A stretch of DNA of 64,000 nt from Mortierella alpina (Eukaryota; Mortierellomycota; Mortierellomycetes; Mortierellales; Mortierellaceae): positions 2,604,001 through 2,668,000 of the forward strand of contig JANATF010000004.1 in assembly GCA_029449245.1 (NCBI GenBank), given 5' to 3'. Shown piece after piece: positions 1 through 11,501 of the stretch. The position numbers and the translations under genes are program-made. The notes under the pieces were generated by a model. The model saw only the letters and a program-made list of their open reading frames with translations, was not told the DNA's origin and searched no databases. The first letter of the stretch is position 1, and every line of letters starts with the position of its first letter.

Positions 1-135
1 TGAGGTGGAACTGCTGGATGAATGCAAAGAACATTTCCTGGACTTTGTCCATGGAAGCCTGCGCGTGGTCATCCTGCTGTGGTGGCAACACCTGCGCGGT
101 GTGGATGCGTCCTGCGTCCCAGCCTACGTTAGCCA
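1..135 (-). CDS. 5' end of an unrecognised gene (runs off the left edge)
   Basis: An ATG at 133-135 on the minus strand opens 45 codons that stay open to the window edge. The peptide begins MANVGWDAGRIHT and ends near QEMFFAFIQQFHL, which looks like an amphipathic helix. I do not recognise the family. It is divergent from LSG1 and shares the 443-bp region 136-578 as a promoter. Low complexity is absent and the frame is clean, so a real first exon is likely, but too little is visible to assign a function. Confidence 0.55.
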
Positions 136-578
136 TGCTGTGTTGTCGTTAAAAGTGGGGGCGGAAGGGGCGAGGAAGGAGGAAGGAGGAAGGGCTCAAG
201 GGAAGAGGAGCTGCCAGGCGAAAGAGCGTTGATGGATGCAGAGTTCAGGCAAGGGAACAAAGAAGATCGTGTCCCACCGAGTGCGCTTTTTTAGTGAACA
301 GCTGCAGGCGCCCTGGCGAGTCCGTTTGTGTGTTTGTTTTTTTCTAACGCGTTCACTTTTAATTAATCGTATCTCACGTGCGAGTCTCTCAGAAAAGCGG
401 TCAAGTGTTTTCTTTTTTCTTTTTTTTTTTTTTTTGTTGAACTGGCTGCCAGGTTGATTAACAAGCATTGACCGCCCCGCGCTTTCGTTGCCTCTTCACC
501 CGTCGTCTTCCTCTAATCCCTTTTCACTACCTCCCCTACCTATCACCAAGTCCCCACAATCCTCCACATCCGTCCTCC
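136..578. promoter_or_regulatory. Divergent intergenic region between the left-edge gene and LSG1
   Basis: 443 bp separate two divergent start codons. The region holds a purine-rich stretch (about 160-210), a T tract at about 411-435 and a C-rich pyrimidine leader just before the LSG1 ATG. No clear TATA box was seen. It must contain both promoters. Confidence 0.5.
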
Positions 579-3103
579 ATGGCCATTCCAAAGAGCAAAA
601 AGAACGTCGGACTCGGTCAGGCCATCATCAAGGCCCGCTTCAAGGGGCGCAGTCGTCCAAGAGATGGCGACGAGCGACTCGTATGTTCAAGCGTTGTGCT
701 CAGCAATAATCCGCACGCCACGTCTCGACGTTGTCGATATGTAGACAAAGACTTATCCTTAACGCTGCTTCTACTGTTACGCTCTCGTGGGAACGAACTT
801 GAACCTCGTTCGAAAATCTAGCACTCAGCCGAGGTTGATGATGGTGCCAGCTGGACCCGTCTCCAGTCCGTTACACAGGAGGGAGACCTGGAGTCATTCT
901 TGAGCACCGCCGAGTTGGCCGGCACAGAGTTCACAGCAGGCAAGTAGCATTTGCACCCTTTCGTTCTTTGATCCTAGTTCGTGGACAAAGATGGACCCAT
1001 GGCTATGGTAATGCATCTACCTGGTATGCTGACTTTTACACACGTCTTTGCCTACAACACATCCTGCTCTGGATCACTTTTATCTACCCTTACAGAGAAA
1101 CTCAATATCAAGGTCATCTCAAACCAATACCAGAATCCCTTCATGCTCAGCGCTGATAAGGAGAAGGAGACTCTTGAAAAGCACAAGGAATTCAAATCAC
1201 AGCTGACGGTCCCTCGTCGTCCTCACTGGGACGAGACCACCACTGGACCAGAATTGCAGCGCATGGAGAGAACTTCGTTTTTGGACTGGCGTCGCGGTCT
1301 CGCCACATTGGCTGAGCGCGAGTCCTTGCTGTTGACGCCCTTTGAGCGCAACATTGAGGTGTGGAGACAGCTCTGGCGTGTCATTGAGCGCTCCCATTTG
1401 ATTGTCCAGATCGTCGACGCAAGAAACCCCTTGTTCTTCCGATCGACAGATTTGGAGGCATATGTGAAGGAGGTCGACCCCAGAAAAGCCAACCTGCTGT
1501 TGATCAACAAGGCCGATTATTTGACCGTCAAGCAGAGAAAGAGATGGGCTGACTACTTTGACTCGGAGGGTATTCGCTACACTTTCTTTTCTGCCGCCCT
1601 GGCCAAGGAAAGACAGGAGAAGGAGCAGGCCGAGAGAGAGAGATTGGAGGCCATCGCTCAGGAACTGGCAGAAATGAGGGCTGCTAACTCTGACTACACT
1701 GAAGATGAGGAAGAGGAGGAGGAAGAAGAAGAAGAAGAAGTCGAGGAGGAGCAGGAGACGCACAACACCTCCACCGCCACCACCACCCCTGCAACCCCTG
1801 CAACCAAGGCGAGCACTGCAGAGACACAGGAAGCACAGGAATCAGATGAAGAAGAAGAGTCGGAGGTAGAGGAGTCTGAGGATGATGAGGATAGCGATAA
1901 GCCCAACAAGACCCATTCGCATTGGAAGGCTGTCAAGGAGACCGAGAAGGACGATGAGCGCACTCGCATCCGTGACACCAAGGAGCTCTATGAGCTCATG
2001 ATGAAGGAGACCCCCATTATTAATGGTATGTTGAGAAGACCCAGCACTCTTGATCTTTGTTATACATTGGCCATCCGATATTCAAACACCTTTTTCTGCT
2101 TCTTTTGTTCCATCTCTTAGACCCAAGAGACCCTCTGAACGGCATCATGTCGATCGGTCTTGTCGGATACCCCAACGTCGGAAAGTCCTCCACCATTAAC
2201 GCCCTCTTGGGTGAACACGCCGTCTCGGTCTCTGCCACGCCTGGAAAGACCAAGCATTTCCAGACCATTCACTTGACCCCCAAAATGATCTTGTGCGATT
2301 GCCCCGGTCTGGTCTTCCCTTCCTTCGCCACCACTCAGGGAGACATGGTCTGCAACGGAGTGTTGCCCATTGATCAGTTGCGCGAGTTCACAGGCTCGGT
2401 CGGATTGATTGGACAGAGAGTGCCCAAGGAGGTCCTGGAAGCCATCTACGGTATCAAGATCGCCGTCCTGAGCGAGGAGGAAGGTGGCTCAGGTGTGCCC
2501 ACTGCAGAGGAGTTTTTGATTGCCTATGCTGTTGCTCGTGGATACACCAAGGCCGGTCAGGGTAACCCCGATGAATCGCGTGCTGCCCGTTATATTCTCA
2601 AGGACTATGTCAACGGAAAGCTGCTTTACTGCGCTCCCCCACCGGGCGAGGATTCTATGGACTTCAATAAGGAACACAACCAGCTGGATCGGTTCAAGAA
2701 GCGCAAGCAGGCCCCTACAAGACGACTCCCCCAATCGGCATCGACTTACATCAACATGAACGCCGTCACACCGTTGTCGCACGGAGGCACCGGCACTGGA
2801 AAGACGGCTGCGGTCGACTCTTCCTTCTTCCAGCCTGCGCGCAAGACGACCTATCTGCCCAGGGTGACAGGAAAGACTGCGTTGGATGTCTCGGAGGGTA
2901 TGCAGCGCGTGCAGATGTACCCTCACCAGCAGCGCACAGACAACGTGGGTGGCTATGTGAGCCGAAAGATGAGGATGCTGAGCGTTCAGGAGAACTTGCA
3001 GGGGATGGGCGTTGAGGGTGGTGTTGCAGGCGCACTCGGCAACAAGAAGCACAAGAAGGGCAAGAAGAACATTAAGCAGCGCTCGGGTGCTGGACTTTTT
3101 TAA
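579..3103 (+). CDS. LSG1: Large-subunit GTPase 1 (Lsg1), 60S export-adaptor release factor
   Basis: Exons 579-680, 822-939, 1096-2025 and 2121-3103 give 710 aa. In the family, this cytoplasmic GTPase releases the export adaptor Nmd3 from pre-60S ribosomes. It is a circularly permuted GTPase: the G4 motif NKAD (about residue 210) comes before the G1 P-loop GYPNVGKSS (about 399) and the G3 motif DCPG (about 443). The N-terminus (MAIPKSKKNVGLGQAIIKAR) and the segment TAELAGTEFTAEKLNIK match the Lsg1 pattern. An acidic run of glutamates lies near residues 277-295, inside the usual acidic insert, and the C-terminus is basic. Intron 2 (940-1095) starts with GC, not GT; the conserved AEKLNIK junction demands this site. 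Tail to tail with PRMT3, 204 bp apart. Confidence 0.95.
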
Positions 3104-3307
3104 GACGGTAGTAGTCGACAATCCTTGTGTATTCTACTTGTGTTTTTTTTTCTCACTGTTTTGCATCTTCGCTCATATTCTCTGGCACTCATATGTCTGT
3201 CATGTAAAGAACTTTTTTTTTCCCATCTATTTTTCATTTTCTTCTCATCAACGCACACATTTTCGTTACAAAAAAAAATTAAACATATCGGCATCAACGA
3301 TTACCCT

Positions 3308-5469
3308 CTATCGAAGGAAGAACGTCAAATCTGCCTTGTCCTCAGCGCGCTCCTGCTCAGTCTTATCCACCCTCACGACCTCGTAGACAATTCTCAGGTC
3401 CAGGGCTCTGGGGTTCATATGGTTCTTGTCGCAGTAGAACGTTCCCTTGATATGGTCGCCCTTCTTGAGCTCAATCGCCTTCTCGAGCACAAACATGGTC
3501 TGCTTCCAATGCGTCTCTTCTGACCTCGTGTACACAGGTCCCGTCGTGAATCCATTCATGTTATGCTCCTTCAACTCCTCCTTCGAGATTCCAACATCCA
3601 ATGGCACGTCCTTGCCGTCTCTTGTGAACCAGGTGTCGAAGTAACCGACAAAGGCGCTCACATGGTCATCTCTCTGCATCTCCAAATCGAAATCAGAGAC
3701 AAAGTCCAGTCCCGCCACGGTGATCGTCTGGTGAGGCAGATCCTTGATCGTCACCGTGTTCGTCACAATCGTCTCGGGCGACACAAAGTCCACCACAGCC
3801 TCGCGGAGCACGTTCTCCTTCATGGTCGACATCTTGAATCCATAAACGTCGTTCCAGTAGTGAATGCTGTCGTCCAGGAAGGACTCATCCGACGTCGTCG
3901 TCAACAAGATCCGAGTCTGCGAGGGGGCCAAGATTCCGCCAGGCACCAAGAACCGATCCCTCGCCACAAGAACAGAGTCCAACATGGCCTCGTAAAGCAA
4001 AAAGTATCCCATCCATTCCGAGATGATAATGTCGACCTTGCAGGGCAACTTGATCTCCTCAATCTTGCCTCTGAACAACGTAATCACATCCTGGAACCCG
4101 TTCTCGACAATGTTCTTCCTCGCCTTCTCAATGATATCCGAGTTGTCGACCGAGAGCACTCTGGCGGCTCCGGCCTTGGCTGCAAACATTGACAGGATAC
4201 CTGTACCGCATCCAACATCGAGCACAGTCTTGCCCTTGAAGACGTCCTTGTTCTCGTAGATGTAGTCCCTGTAACCCTCGGTTCTAACGCGATCCTGGAA
4301 GAAGAAGAAAAAAAGAAGGCCAAAATAACCACATCAGCATTTGTGAGAGAGTTCAAAAAAGTCGCAATGCATCATCTCCACTCCCGTTGCTTTTTTGTTG
4401 GGTACTCCCTCCAATCTCCTTACGTTCAACATCTGCTGATGAATATCCGAGCGCGCGTACGAATTGAAGTAGTAATTGCCCTCATCCTGGGGCACGACCA
4501 CCGTATCGGGCTCCTTCTCGTCTCCTCCAGCCCGAGACCTTCCAGGCTGTGAGATCACACTCCTGGCCGTCGCATCCTCCAACGTATCAAAGAACGACTC
4601 CTTGACTCTTGCCCTGTATTCCTGGAACTGTTGCTCAAGATTATGATGTTGAACCTCCATCGCAAAAAGCTTCTCCTCTGCCTGCTGCACCTGCTTCAAA
4701 AGCTTACGTTCCAGATCCGTCGTAGGCACAATGTCCTCCCAAGACGACCTCGTCATCATCTTCTTCAACTCTCCCTGAGGCATCAAGATCGCCTCCTTTT
4801 CCGCATCCCCTTCCTCCAAATCCAGATCCTCAAACGCAAAGAGCAATGAGTCATCCTCCAAAACTGGTCGGAGGTACTCGTCGTCCGCCAAGAAGAGCTC
4901 CTCTCCATCCTTCAGACCCTCCCAGCAAGTCGTCTCTGAAAAGTTCTCCACCTCCAGGGCCTGTTTACGGAGATAGTTGATCAGGCGGATCGATTGATAA
5001 AAGTCCAGGTCAAACTGTTGGCGCGCACGAAGAAAATCGAATCCGTGTGTTTGCGTACAGTGATCAAAGACTTCGCGAGCCGAGGGAAAGGTCTGGGCGC
5101 AGAAAAGACACTGGGGATCGCAAGCTGCCATGCCTTCCTCGTCCTCCCAGTCATCCCAACCATTGTCTAAACAGGGGGGGGGGGGCGAAAGCGACATTAG
5201 AACCATGATTGATAGAAACTAAAGAACAGAATAGAACATAGACTGTTGTGACTGAATGGGAGTAGGAGTATTAGGGAGGACGAGAGAGGCACCAAGGAGG
5301 ATGAATGAGCGTGTGTACCTTGCTCTCCGAACTCAGACTCAGAGTACTCGGACTGGGTATACGCCTGCGAGATAGTCGACTGTCGTCGTGCGTTGAATGC
5401 AGCCGAGGCAGCAGCGTCAGTGCTGCTGCTGCCTCCAGTGGTCGCACCCTGCAGAATTCTGTTGCTCAT
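3308..5469 (-). CDS. PRMT3: Protein arginine N-methyltransferase 3 (zinc-finger PRMT)
   Basis: Exons 5469-5319, 5166-4424 and 4294-3308 give 626 aa. The enzyme transfers methyl groups from S-adenosylmethionine to arginines; in the family the main substrate is ribosomal protein uS5 (Rps2), in the cytosol. An N-terminal C2H2 finger (CLFC...HCTQTH, about residues 70-91) marks the PRMT3 subtype. The catalytic core follows: motif I VLDVGCGTG (about 321-329), the double-E loop SEWMGYFLLYE (about 389) and the THW loop ETHWKQT (about 557). All key residues are present. The first 50 residues are a Ser/Thr-rich tail. The start is the only ATG in the first exon that splices in frame into the acidic DNGWDDWEDEEG segment. 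A uS5 modifier next to LSG1 is a ribosome-related pair, possibly by chance. Confidence 0.94.
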
Positions 5470-5820
5470 TGGAGAAGCCTGGTCTGGTTGCTGAGAGGAA
5501 AAGAGTAAGGAATGAGCAAAGGGTACCAACAAAAAAAAAAAAAAAAAGACCTGTATAGTTTTGCCAAGCCACATAACAAACGGCCTCGCCGCCTTTTGCT
5601 CGTCGTTGCGCGCACGGACTCCATTTCGCTCCGTCGCGCCAGTTGAACGGGTGGGAAAAAAAGGGTCTCCAGTAGCAAAATTTTATTCATAATCATTATC
5701 ATTACAATGCACGACGCAGGGTCCATCGCTCAGTGCTTGCTCAACATAACACAAAACACCCTCTCTCCTTCGCCAAGTTCGTATTTTCTTTTTTTTTTTC
5801 TTTCATCATAGACTGTCAGA
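5470..5820. promoter_or_regulatory. Spacer between PRMT3 start and epsin stop
   Basis: 351 bp between two minus-strand genes. It must hold the PRMT3 promoter and the epsin 3' end. It contains an A run at about 5530-5547 and a T-rich stretch at about 5786-5800. No other element is evident. Confidence 0.4.
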
Positions 5821-8800
5821 TCAAAACAGCGTGTTGTTCGAGTACGCACCGCTGTTGCTATTGTTGGCCTGCCCTGTTGAGTACTGATTGAAAGATCCGC
5901 CGTTCATTGCCCCGAATCCTGTCGTGTGCGATGAAAGGAAACCACTGCTGCTCTGGCTCGGTGAGCCGAATCCTCCTGCCTGTGATGACGCCTGGAACGG
6001 GTTGTTGCTGTTGCTTCGATTAAGACCGTTGTTGGAGTCCCCGACATCGATCAAAGAGTTGCTGTTGTTGGCATTGCCGCCCATAGCCTGGAAAGGATTT
6101 GGTGCGCCGTTGCTTGTGCCGCGGTTAAGCCCAAAGCTATGATGACTATTTTCAGCAAGCACAGACACTAGTGAGTCAATGGATCGCTCTATTGTGTCAT
6201 TGTACACAGGCATCCAGAGTAAATAAACTTACGCTGGAACGCGGAGCTGTCCCGTGTTTCCAAAGGTATCCATGCCATCTTCGCGGTTCGACAGAGCCAT
6301 GGCCAAGTGGGCATACTTTTCATCAGCAGCATTTGGAGCCTTCGTCGCGGTCTATATTAGAAACATGGGCACACACATGATGTTAGATACGTGCCTGCGT
6401 AGAGCTTTGGATGCTTCCAAAATTCAAATATCAAGTTCATACAGGCTGACTCGCGGCTGGCATGCCAGTCATGGAATTTTGGAGGAAGGCAAGTTCGCCC
6501 AGAGGGTTATTGTTGTTGCTGTTGTTGTTGCTGGTATTATTGTTGCCTAAGCCATTGTTGAGTCCGCTGTTGTTAAGACCGCTGTTGAGTCCGTTGTTGA
6601 GGCTGTTGTTGAGGCCGTTGTTGAGGCCATTATTGAGATTGTTGGGGTTCACAGGCTGACCGGTCATGGCTGGCTTTTGGGCAAAGGCACTGAATGGGTT
6701 GTTGGATCCAATATTGGGCGCCCCAGTCATCTGCGGCATCAGTTGCTGCTGGTATGGATTGTTCATCGTGTTCAAGTACGCCATTTGCTGCTGCTGCTGA
6801 AGTTGTTGCTGCATCATCTGTTGCTGCATCAATTGCTGCTGTTGGAGCTGTTGCTGCTGAAGCTGCTGCTGCTGGAACTGGAGGTATGGGTTATTAAATC
6901 CAGTTTGTTGCTGCTGCAGGAATGCATTGTCGTTGTTATTGTTCATGTCGTTCATCGACGAGAACGCATCAAAGTTGTTGTTGCCGCCGTTGTTCTGGCC
7001 ACCAAAGTCGTTCCCGAAAAAGTCGGTGTTGTTCTGTTGCTCATACTGGTTGACAGGCCTAGAAAGTCGTTGTCAAGAACATTCATATTAGTTGCTATTG
7101 CATATCACCATAGAGAGCTGCGTCCAGGGCAAGCTTTATGTGATACATACTTGGAGTCAGCCTCCCAGTCTTCAGTCAAGGAGAGCTCGTTATATTTTTC
7201 GACAGTCTTCAAGCGATCCTGTTCCTCCTTCTTGCTGAGTTCCAAAGCCTTCTGGAGATCATCCTCCTCACTAGTGACACACAGATCATATTGATAGATG
7301 AATAAAGGTTGTTAGCTACAACGGCTTTCGCAACCACATTCCTAGGCTGTGCCGCTCTCGTGGTAATTTGCGCAAGAAAAGAGAGCTCTCGCTTCATTAC
7401 CTATGGCGGGTGTTCTCACTCTGGGCCATCCGCCTACTTTCCTCCAGAGCCCTCTGCAGGTCACGGTCGTCGTCGCCTGCTCCGGGCCGCTCGTAGACGG
7501 GCGTGTGCTCCCCATACCGGTCATCTCCTGGCGTGCGACCGCTCATGCGATCGCGCATAGCATTGCGGGATCGGCGCTCTTCTTTCAAACGAGCCTCGTC
7601 AGAGAGGAGTGCCGTGATATCCTTGGCCTTTTGACGGACTAGTGAGGCATTTGGCATGCGCCTTGTAAATCAGTCTCTTGACCATTACTCGTGTAACAAT
7701 CCACACATTAACTCACCATTCGATCCTTGGTCCTTGCCCTCCTCGTCAATGTACTGGAACTCCTTCAATGTCTTGACGATATACAGATTCTCACGAGCAT
7801 ACTTGACCACGTTCTCCGAACCTGCAAAACGTCAAAGGCAGGTCCTGGTTAGTATGAGGATGAAGACGATACTGATTTGTTCGAACATTAAATTCAAACG
7901 ATCGCGTTATGCATCCTCTCGGTACATACCGACATGAAGCAGATAGTCGAGAACAGTCAAAGCCTAACGTTAAGAACAAAGTGAGAGTGCAATGAGTATA
8001 GATGTCCATCACGTCATGAAAGCGTGCAACTGCTCCCTGAGAGCCCTCTCTCTCTCTCTCTCTCTTCGTCTTGACCGGAGAACGACCACTTTCCTGAGAG
8101 CTACAACAGCATTTATAAAAAGGACACTCCAAGGCGTGGGCCGTTGGTGCTCAATGGCCGTGCACTCCAGTTTGACCTCGATTGAAGCGATTTGTCTATC
8201 CATCCTTGACGCCGCTCTCTCTCTCTCTACACAATTCCACGCCTGTCGTCCACATATACTGTCTTCGCCCTCTGTGCTCTGTGCTCTCTCGTTAGCTCTT
8301 CATTGTTTGCGTCCTGTTTGCGCAAAGCCTCCCTTGTCAAGTCCAGTCCAGTGCTTCCAGTTGCCTCATCCAAGTTCCCGAGTCAGCAACAATGCGATGA
8401 CGCAAATAGAACAACAATACAAAAGGTTGCTGTCTTACCTTGAAGACATGTCGCCAGTTCTTGCCCTTGTCGTTCATGCGCTTGTCGAGAATCTCCATAA
8501 TCTCGAGAAACTCTTGTCTAAAGACACGCGAGCAACGACCGCAGGCAAAGAGAGATGGAGGGATGGTCAGAAAACCAGCCCATGGTCAAACCACAGTAGC
8601 CTGACCTCATTGGTCTCTGTAGATGTGTATTTTTTTTCCTCTCTAGAATGTCGGCTGTACACTCTGGCTCTCAATCATGCTTGACGCCCACGTCGACGCA
8701 TTTACCCGATCGTGTCATCACTTACTGGCCAAAAGTCGCTCTTGCGAGCTCGTTCATCTGTGTGCCGCTGGGTCCCCAAGGGTCGTTGGAGGTTGCCTCT

Positions 8801-9016
8801 CGGACCTTGGCCTGCATGTCGGTGTAGCCCTTGGAGAAGTTTTTGCTACATGACCATCGAGGTGGAGCAAGAAACAAGAGGTGGATGCGTGTGAATGGTG
8901 TGGTGTGCGGTCGCCCTTGGTGCCGTGTCGGTGTTTCGTTTCCGTATCTATTTGCAGCCAACTTACATGGAGCGCAGAGTGCTCTTGGCAGCATATTTTG
9001 GGGTTGCGCTGGCCAT
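5821..9016 (-). CDS. ENT1/2-like: Epsin, ENTH-domain endocytic adaptor
   Basis: Ten exons in transcription order: 9016-8967, 8845-8726, 8517-8439, 7963-7930, 7821-7717, 7638-7401, 7270-7151, 7058-6443, 6351-6233, 6145-5821, giving 601 aa. Epsins bind PI(4,5)P2, ubiquitin and clathrin-coat partners at endocytic sites. The ENTH domain (about residues 1-140) shows KVREATSNDPWGPSG and DKGKNWRHVFKALTVLDYLL. Two ubiquitin-interacting motifs follow (DLQRALEESRR near 190-207 and DLQKALELSKKE near 209-225). The rest is Gln/Asn-rich with three NPF motifs (NNPFSAF, PNPFQAM, NNPFQAS) for EH-domain partners and a LIDVGD stretch that resembles a clathrin box. Intron 4 (7964-8438) is long and holds a TC microsatellite. 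The reading frame closes exactly across all ten exons. Confidence 0.93.
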
Positions 9017-9496
9017 GTTGGAGTGCGTGTGGAATGTGTGAGACGGGGAAGCAAGGAGAGGAAAAAGAGAGAGAGTGTGTGTGCAAATAAAAATCAAGTC
9101 CTTTTTTTTCTTAAGAAGCGGGAGAAGTGAGAGAAGCGAGAGAAGGGAGAGAAGAGGCGGGCAATGGGGTGTCTGTCTTCTTGAGACAGAAAAGACAGAA
9201 AAGAGAGAAAAGAGAGAAGGAGAGCAAGGTGGAGAGAGAGGGACGGAGGAGCGATGGAGAGAGCGAAAGACGAGGAGGCACAGAGAGAAGGGACAGCGGC
9301 GATAGAAATACGAGAGAGAGCACATGGGACGAAGGACCGATGAGCGCGGCAAACCGCCGTGTGTATGTCACATGATTTGCTTGCTTGTCGGCCATTCGGC
9401 GATCCACACACTCCACAAAAAACTACAATACCTTGTTTTTCCCACCCTCGCAGGCCATTCCTCTGTCTCTCTCTCTCCATCCATCCCTGATTCTCC
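9017..9496. promoter_or_regulatory. Divergent region between epsin and oxidase copy A, with a purine-rich tract
   Basis: 480 bp lie between the epsin ATG (minus) and the oxidase ATG (plus). About 9111-9325 is almost entirely G and A on the plus strand, built from imperfect GAGA-type units. The last 80 bp before the oxidase are pyrimidine-rich, ending in a TC run. No coding signal is convincing. Confidence 0.5.
9111..9325. repeat. Purine-rich low-complexity tract (GA type)
   Basis: About 215 bp of mostly AGAGAA, GGAGA and similar units, interrupted by a few pyrimidines around 9160-9185. Long purine runs of this kind can form triplex DNA or keep promoters nucleosome-poor. Here the tract sits in a divergent promoter region. 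Confidence 0.7.
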
Positions 9497-11240
9497 ATGA
9501 CCCACTCGCACAGCAAGCTATACACCGTCAACGTCCTTGGTGCAGGTGTCTCGGGCATGTCAACGGCCCTGGCACTCCTGGAAAAGGGGCACTACGCCGT
9601 CAAAGTCATCGCCACACACCTCCCCTCGGACCTCAATATCGACTACACGTCCCCCTGGTATGAATCCGCCATGCCTGGATCCAATTCAACGCTGTTGCTG
9701 TTCCACACTCCACTTGTATCTATACCTACGCGCTGGCACAAAACGAACCTTACGTCTTGCTTACCTCCATCGAATAGGGCTGGCGCGCATTGGCGATCAT
9801 ACGCTGATATCGCCGATCTTGTTCAGCAGGGTGAGCACACTGTTCCAATGAAGTCACAAAGTAACGCCCAACAAAAAGCGAACGAGTATCTCGACACTGA
9901 TCTGCAAGTACTCTTCAATGGCATCACAAAGACCTCGACACGATTACCTTCAAGAGGTTTGCCTACCTGGCAGAGAACGAACCCAGCGCTGGCATCATGT
10001 ACATCACTGGACACGATTACTGGGAGGTCAAGCCCAAGAACTTTGAGGATCCCTGGTTCAAGCGTCTTCTCAAAAATGTAAAATGACTGACATTTGCGCT
10101 GAACGGTACCTCTATTCTTGACATCTTTGCAACGGCCCTAACGCGAACGCTTTCTATCTCTCGCCTCGCTTCCTACTTCCATTTCCCTGCTCACATCCAT
10201 GAAGTACCGATACATCCCCAAGGAGGAACTGCCCTCCGGCATTGAGTTTGGTATCACATATACTACTGGTATGTATCAGCCCAAATCCGCGATAGACTAG
10301 CAAGGTTCTCCCAGTCTTCGTGAGTCATGGACCCATGCTATCCATACTGAACTGCGCCAACCGTTCCTTGCTCTGCATCACTCTTATTTTATGCCCTGTC
10401 ATTCAAGTGGCAATGAATGCTCCAAAGTACCTTATGTACCTTCAGGAGCAGTTTCTCGCCCGAGGCGGTATCCTCGAGCGCGCCACGGTGCCTAGCCTGA
10501 AAGCCCTCGCCCAGATCCCCACCCGAGACAACTTAAAGCCCGACATCCTTGTTAATTGCTCTGGCCTCGGAAGCCGCAACCTCGCAGGCGTGCACGATAT
10601 GCAAATGTTTCCGACTCGCGGCCAGATCGTCGTTGTGAAAGTCCCAGATGAGATCTGGCCAAGAGCCAAGCAGTTCACAATGGAACGCTATGCGGAGGGA
10701 AGCGCCATGGGTACGGGCACCATCACCTATGTAATCCCAAGAGACAATGGCGAGATCGTCCTCGGCGGCACCATGCAGCATTGGAACTAGTAAGTGTGGA
10801 TCGTATCTTCTTGCGTTGTCGTACCCTTTGTTTTTCGTTTTATCTTCCAGCACTCGTGTTGTCTACTCCATTTATTCACTTCTATCGTCCTACGCAAAAC
10901 TAGCCAAGAGGCCGTCTGCGAGGAGACAACGCAGGCAATCATGAAACGTGTCCTTGCCACGCGACCAGATCTCTTCTCCAAGGCAACCATTCTCCGCAGC
11001 TGTGTTGGTCTGCGCCCTAATCGTCGCGGCGGCGTTCGTGTTTCAGCCTCCGTCGAGCAGCTGGACTGGAACGAGGGCTGGGCTAATCAAGTCGTGTTGG
11101 TGGCTCATAATTACGGCCACGCGGGTTTTGGATACCAAGCAAGCATTGGATGTGCCAACAAGGTCGTAGCAGATATCGAGACACACCTTGATGAGTTGGT
11201 TGAGGTCCGAAGCCGCGCTAGAACTATGGCCAAGCTATGA
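9497..11240 (+). CDS. D-amino-acid oxidase family flavoenzyme, copy A (peroxisomal)
   Basis: Exons 9497-9657, 9778-9830, 9932-10077, 10205-10268, 10408-10789 and 10904-11240 give 380 aa, normal for the family. These FAD enzymes oxidise D-amino acids (or D-aspartate) to keto acids, ammonia and hydrogen peroxide. The FAD fold opens with VLGAGVSG (about residues 13-20). The C-terminal part has GLRPNRRGGVRV and HNYGHAGFGYQ, the family signature. The protein ends in AKL, a peroxisomal targeting signal type 1. In the usual AGANWRS motif this copy reads AGAHWRS. Which substrate class it uses cannot be told by eye. It is followed by copy B after 261 bp with the same six-exon plan. The donor of intron 3 (GTAAAA) is weak. 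Confidence 0.9.
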
Positions 11241-11501
11241 GACGAAGAAGAGGAAGCGGGTTCTACGCTGCTCCCCCCTGAAATAGCTTGGAATGTTGTC
11301 AATCTTTCATACACCGCCTTGTGCGTCTTGTCCTACAGTGCTACAACATGAACTATGGTGTGAACCGTGAAACCAAGATTTGGACGCCGCATACATTTGC
11401 ACAGGGCGGCTGATGGGCAGTCAGACTACTGCGTTTTTCCCACAGTTGGGTTGACCTCCATTCCTTTTGTCCTTCTCCATTGCATCCACCCATCGCTCTC
11501 C

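Noticed and set aside
978-1008. Possible extra LSG1 exon (reads FVDKDGPMAM), flanked by AG and GTAATG
   Set aside because: It would interrupt the conserved TEFTA-EKLNIK junction and does not restore phase; the GC donor at 940 explains the family alignment.
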